From: JBEKHI01 sp050012355 | GTDB taxonomy: Bacteria > Actinomycetota > Actinomycetes > Streptosporangiales > Streptosporangiaceae | Direction: 5' to 3' | NCBI GenBank assembly: GCA_050012355.1 | Contig: JBEKHI010000191.1 | Span: 1-15,205, forward strand | Length of the DNA: 15,205 nt | Shown here: positions 13,456-15,205 of the stretch, in pieces | Numbering within the stretch: position 1 is the first letter of the stretch | Layout of the letters: each line of letters begins with the position of its first letter | Made by a program: the position numbers and the translations under genes | Notes under the pieces: model-generated | The model's input: only the letters and a program-made list of their open reading frames with translations | What the model was told of the DNA's origin: nothing | Database searches by the model: none

Positions 13456-14331
13456 TTACTCACTCTTCTGGAACTCCATGATGCCGATGCTGAGCATCAC
13501 GGCGCCGATGATGGCGACGATGCCCAGTGACAGGCCGATCGGGACCGGCCAGCCGTTCCAAGTCACCGTGTGGCTCAGCTCCGTTACTACCGGTGTGGGC
13601 AAGTTGAGGTGGCTGAAGACAGCGTTCCGCATCGGGTCGACGATGTAGGTCAGCGGGTCGAGCCGGGTCAGCACCGCGAGCCAGGTCGGCAGGCCGGTCA
13701 GCGGGTACAGCGCCCCGGACAGGAAGAACAGCGGCATGACCGACATCTGGTTGAGCGCGAAGAACGCCTGCATCTGCTTGATGCGCCCAGCCATCATCAC
13801 GCCGAACGCGGTCATCGTGAACGACAGCAGAGCCAGTTCCCCGACCAGGGTGATCAGCAGCACCGGGTTGTACGGCACGTGGGCTATCCCGGCCAGGGCG
13901 AGGATCACGAAGCCCTGGATGGTCGCCACGGTGGCGCCGCCAAGCACCTTGCCGAGCACGATCGCCCACCGGTGGACGGGCGCGACGAGCATTTCGCGCA
14001 GGAAGCCGAACTCACGGTCCCAGACGATCGAGCCGGCCGCGAACATCGACGTGAACAGCACCGACATCGCGAGGATGCCAGGGTAAATGTAGGTGCGGAA
14101 GTCCACGCCGCCGGGCAGGCCCCGGCCCGCGAGGTTCGCCAGGCCAGTGCCAAGGACGACCAGGAACAGCACCGGCTGCACCAGGGCGGAGATGATCCGG
14201 AGCCGGTCACTGCGATAGCGCAGCAGCTCACGCTTCCATACGATGTTGACCGCCCGGATGTCGAGCTGGAACACGCTCGGACCTGGCGCCGTCGTACTGG
14301 TAGCCGTCGGCCTATCAGCCGTTACCGTCAT
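13456..14331 (-). CDS. DrrB-like ABC-2 type exporter permease
   Basis: Membrane half of a daunorubicin-resistance-type ABC exporter, 291 residues. After a cytoplasmic N-terminus (to about residue 45, with NIVWKRELLRYRSDRLRI) there are about six membrane helices, starting with ALVQPVLFLVVLGTGL. Between helices 2 and 3 lies the ABC-2 signature IVWDREFGFLREMLVAPVHR, the segment that contacts the ATPase, and later comes FFLSGALYPLTGLPTWLAVL with the DPLTYIVDPMR stretch common to DrrB proteins. The start is ATG 14331, overlapping the ATPase stop (ATGA), with GGGGAGG 9 bases upstream, so the two are translationally coupled. The substrate is unknown: such pairs export antibiotics, lipids or glycoconjugates, and no biosynthetic genes are visible here. 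Confidence 0.94.
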   Translation of the reverse strand: MTVTADRPTATSTTAPGPSVFQLDIRAVNIVWKRELLRYRSDRLRIISALVQPVLFLVVLGTGLANLAGRGLPGGVDFRTYIYPGILAMSVLFTSMFAAGSIVWDREFGFLREMLVAPVHRWAIVLGKVLGGATVATIQGFVILALAGIAHVPYNPVLLITLVGELALLSFTMTAFGVMMAGRIKQMQAFFALNQMSVMPLFFLSGALYPLTGLPTWLAVLTRLDPLTYIVDPMRNAVFSHLNLPTPVVTELSHTVTWNGWPVPIGLSLGIVAIIGAVMLSIGIMEFQKSE

Positions 14332-15205
14332 CGGCCCGTACCTCCCCGTATGCGGGCGTTCATCGCCCGCCTGTTCTCGTCGGCCGAGGCCTCCGTGTCA
14401 CGGATGGTGCGGCCGGTGTAGGACATGAACACGTCGTCCAGGGTGGGCCGGGACACGCTCACCGAGCGGATCGGCGTGCTCAGCCGATCGAACAACCGCG
14501 GCACGAACTGCTCGCCGTCGTTGACCCCGAACGTGACGGAGCCCTCGTGGACAGCCGCTTCAATGCCGAAGTCCTTGGCCAGCTCCTCGATCGCCGCGCC
14601 GTCGTTGCCGGTGCTGATCATCACCCGGTCCTTGCCCACGCTGGCCTTGAGCGCCTCTGGGGTGTCCATGGCGACGATCTTGCCGTGGTCCATGATCGCG
14701 ATCCGGTCGCAGTGCTCCGCCTCGTCCATGTAGTGCGTGGTGAGGAAGATCGTGATGTCCTCGGTCTTCTTCAGCTCGCGGATGTACTCCCAGATGGACG
14801 TCCGGGTCTGCGGGTCCAGCCCGACGGTGGGCTCGTCGAGGAACAGCACCTTCGGGGCATGCAGCAGGCCGCGGGCGATCTCCAGCCGACGTTTCATGCC
14901 GCCCGAGTAGGTTCCGACGACACCCTTGCGCCGGTCCCACAGGCCCACCATCTCCAGGACGAGTTTCATCCGCTCGTCGAGCACCTGCTTGGGCACGCCG
15001 TAGAGGTCGGCGTGGAACTTCAGGTTCTGCTCGGCCGTCAGGTAGAGGTCCAGCGTGGTCTCCTGGAAGACCAGACCGATGTTCCGCCGGACCGTGTCTC
15101 GCTCGCGCACCACGTCGAACCCCGCGACCTTGGCCAGGCCCGAGGTGGGCCTGGCCAAGGTGCACAGGATCTTAATCGTCGTGGACTTACCCGCGCCGTT
15201 AGGCC
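14328..15205 (-). CDS. DrrA-like ABC exporter ATPase (5' end cut by window edge)
   Basis: Nucleotide-binding subunit of the DrrAB-type exporter. 292 residues are visible, and the frame is open to the right edge. At the edge it begins inside the Walker A motif (PNGAGKSTTIKIL), so only some 35-45 N-terminal residues are missing; the TTG at 15158 lies inside the domain and is not the start. Next come the Q-loop (IGLVFQETTLDLYLTAEQNL), the ABC signature YSGGMKRRLEIARGL, Walker B VLFLDEPTVGLDP, and the switch histidine in LTTHYMDEAEHCDRI. The C-terminal part after DTPEALKASVGKD is the regulatory extension typical of DrrA, ending in SVSRPTLDDVFMSYTGRTIR, the conserved LDDVF motif. All catalytic elements look intact. 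The stop overlaps the start of the permease gene by 4 bases. Confidence 0.95.
   Translation of the reverse strand, partial: PNGAGKSTTIKILCTLARPTSGLAKVAGFDVVRERDTVRRNIGLVFQETTLDLYLTAEQNLKFHADLYGVPKQVLDERMKLVLEMVGLWDRRKGVVGTYSGGMKRRLEIARGLLHAPKVLFLDEPTVGLDPQTRTSIWEYIRELKKTEDITIFLTTHYMDEAEHCDRIAIMDHGKIVAMDTPEALKASVGKDRVMISTGNDGAAIEELAKDFGIEAAVHEGSVTFGVNDGEQFVPRLFDRLSTPIRSVSVSRPTLDDVFMSYTGRTIRDTEASADENRRAMNARIRGGTGR

Noticed and set aside
12840..13463. Minus-strand open frame of 207 codons across the 6C locus and the end of the DUF3099 gene
   Set aside because: It runs antisense to the DUF3099 gene and the three small-RNA hairpins, and its peptide is an Arg/Gly/Pro-rich translation of inverted repeats with no domain-like character. 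Open frames of this kind arise easily in high-GC DNA.

Overview
This 15.2 kb window is high-GC DNA with an actinobacterial gene repertoire. It carries an InhA-type enoyl-ACP reductase next to FabG, a DUF3099 membrane protein, a TldD/TldE pair, a DrrAB-type exporter, GTG/TTG starts and a 6C-type small RNA. A Pseudonocardiales-like actinomycete is my best guess from gene order and the intergenic repeat style, but the genus cannot be fixed from the sequence alone. No insertion sequence, phage gene, CRISPR array, tRNA or rRNA is visible.

Region 1 (1-6835, all minus strand) is an oligopeptide/dipeptide-type ABC importer. In transcription order it has two closely related lipoprotein substrate-binding proteins (4904-6835, then 2202-4142), a DppB-like permease (808-1755) and a DppC-like permease that runs off the left edge (1-778). 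The ATPases are presumably beyond the edge. Each binding-protein gene has its own ribosome binding site and its own downstream hairpin. The 446 bases between the second binding protein and the permeases hold four strong stem-loops. This layout suggests that the abundant binding proteins are uncoupled from the scarcer membrane parts.

Region 2 (7243-9553, minus strand) is a tight fabG-fabI-purU operon, with gaps of 5 and 2 bases between genes. FabG and FabI catalyse the two reductions of fatty acid elongation. PurU releases formate from 10-formyl-tetrahydrofolate. FabI has alanine at the position of InhA Ser94.

Region 3 (9652-12958, plus strand) is divergent from fabG. It holds tldD-tldE, the two halves of a zinc metalloprotease, followed by a small DUF3099 membrane protein. 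A -10-like hexamer sits 6-7 bases before the start codon of both tldD and the DUF3099 gene, so both may be read as leaderless mRNAs.

Region 4 (12959-13455) has no protein gene but is the most structured part of the window. After a 12-base perfect palindrome and a TTGACA-type promoter come three consecutive hairpins, each displaying the same loop core CCCCCGT. The first two match the actinobacterial 6C small RNA; the third is a long GC hairpin with the same loop. Downstream is a dense set of inverted repeats, a duplicated 13-mer and alternative pairings, up to the convergent exporter operon.

Region 5 (13456-15205, minus strand) is a DrrAB-type ABC exporter: an ATPase cut by the right edge and an ABC-2 permease whose start codon overlaps the ATPase stop.
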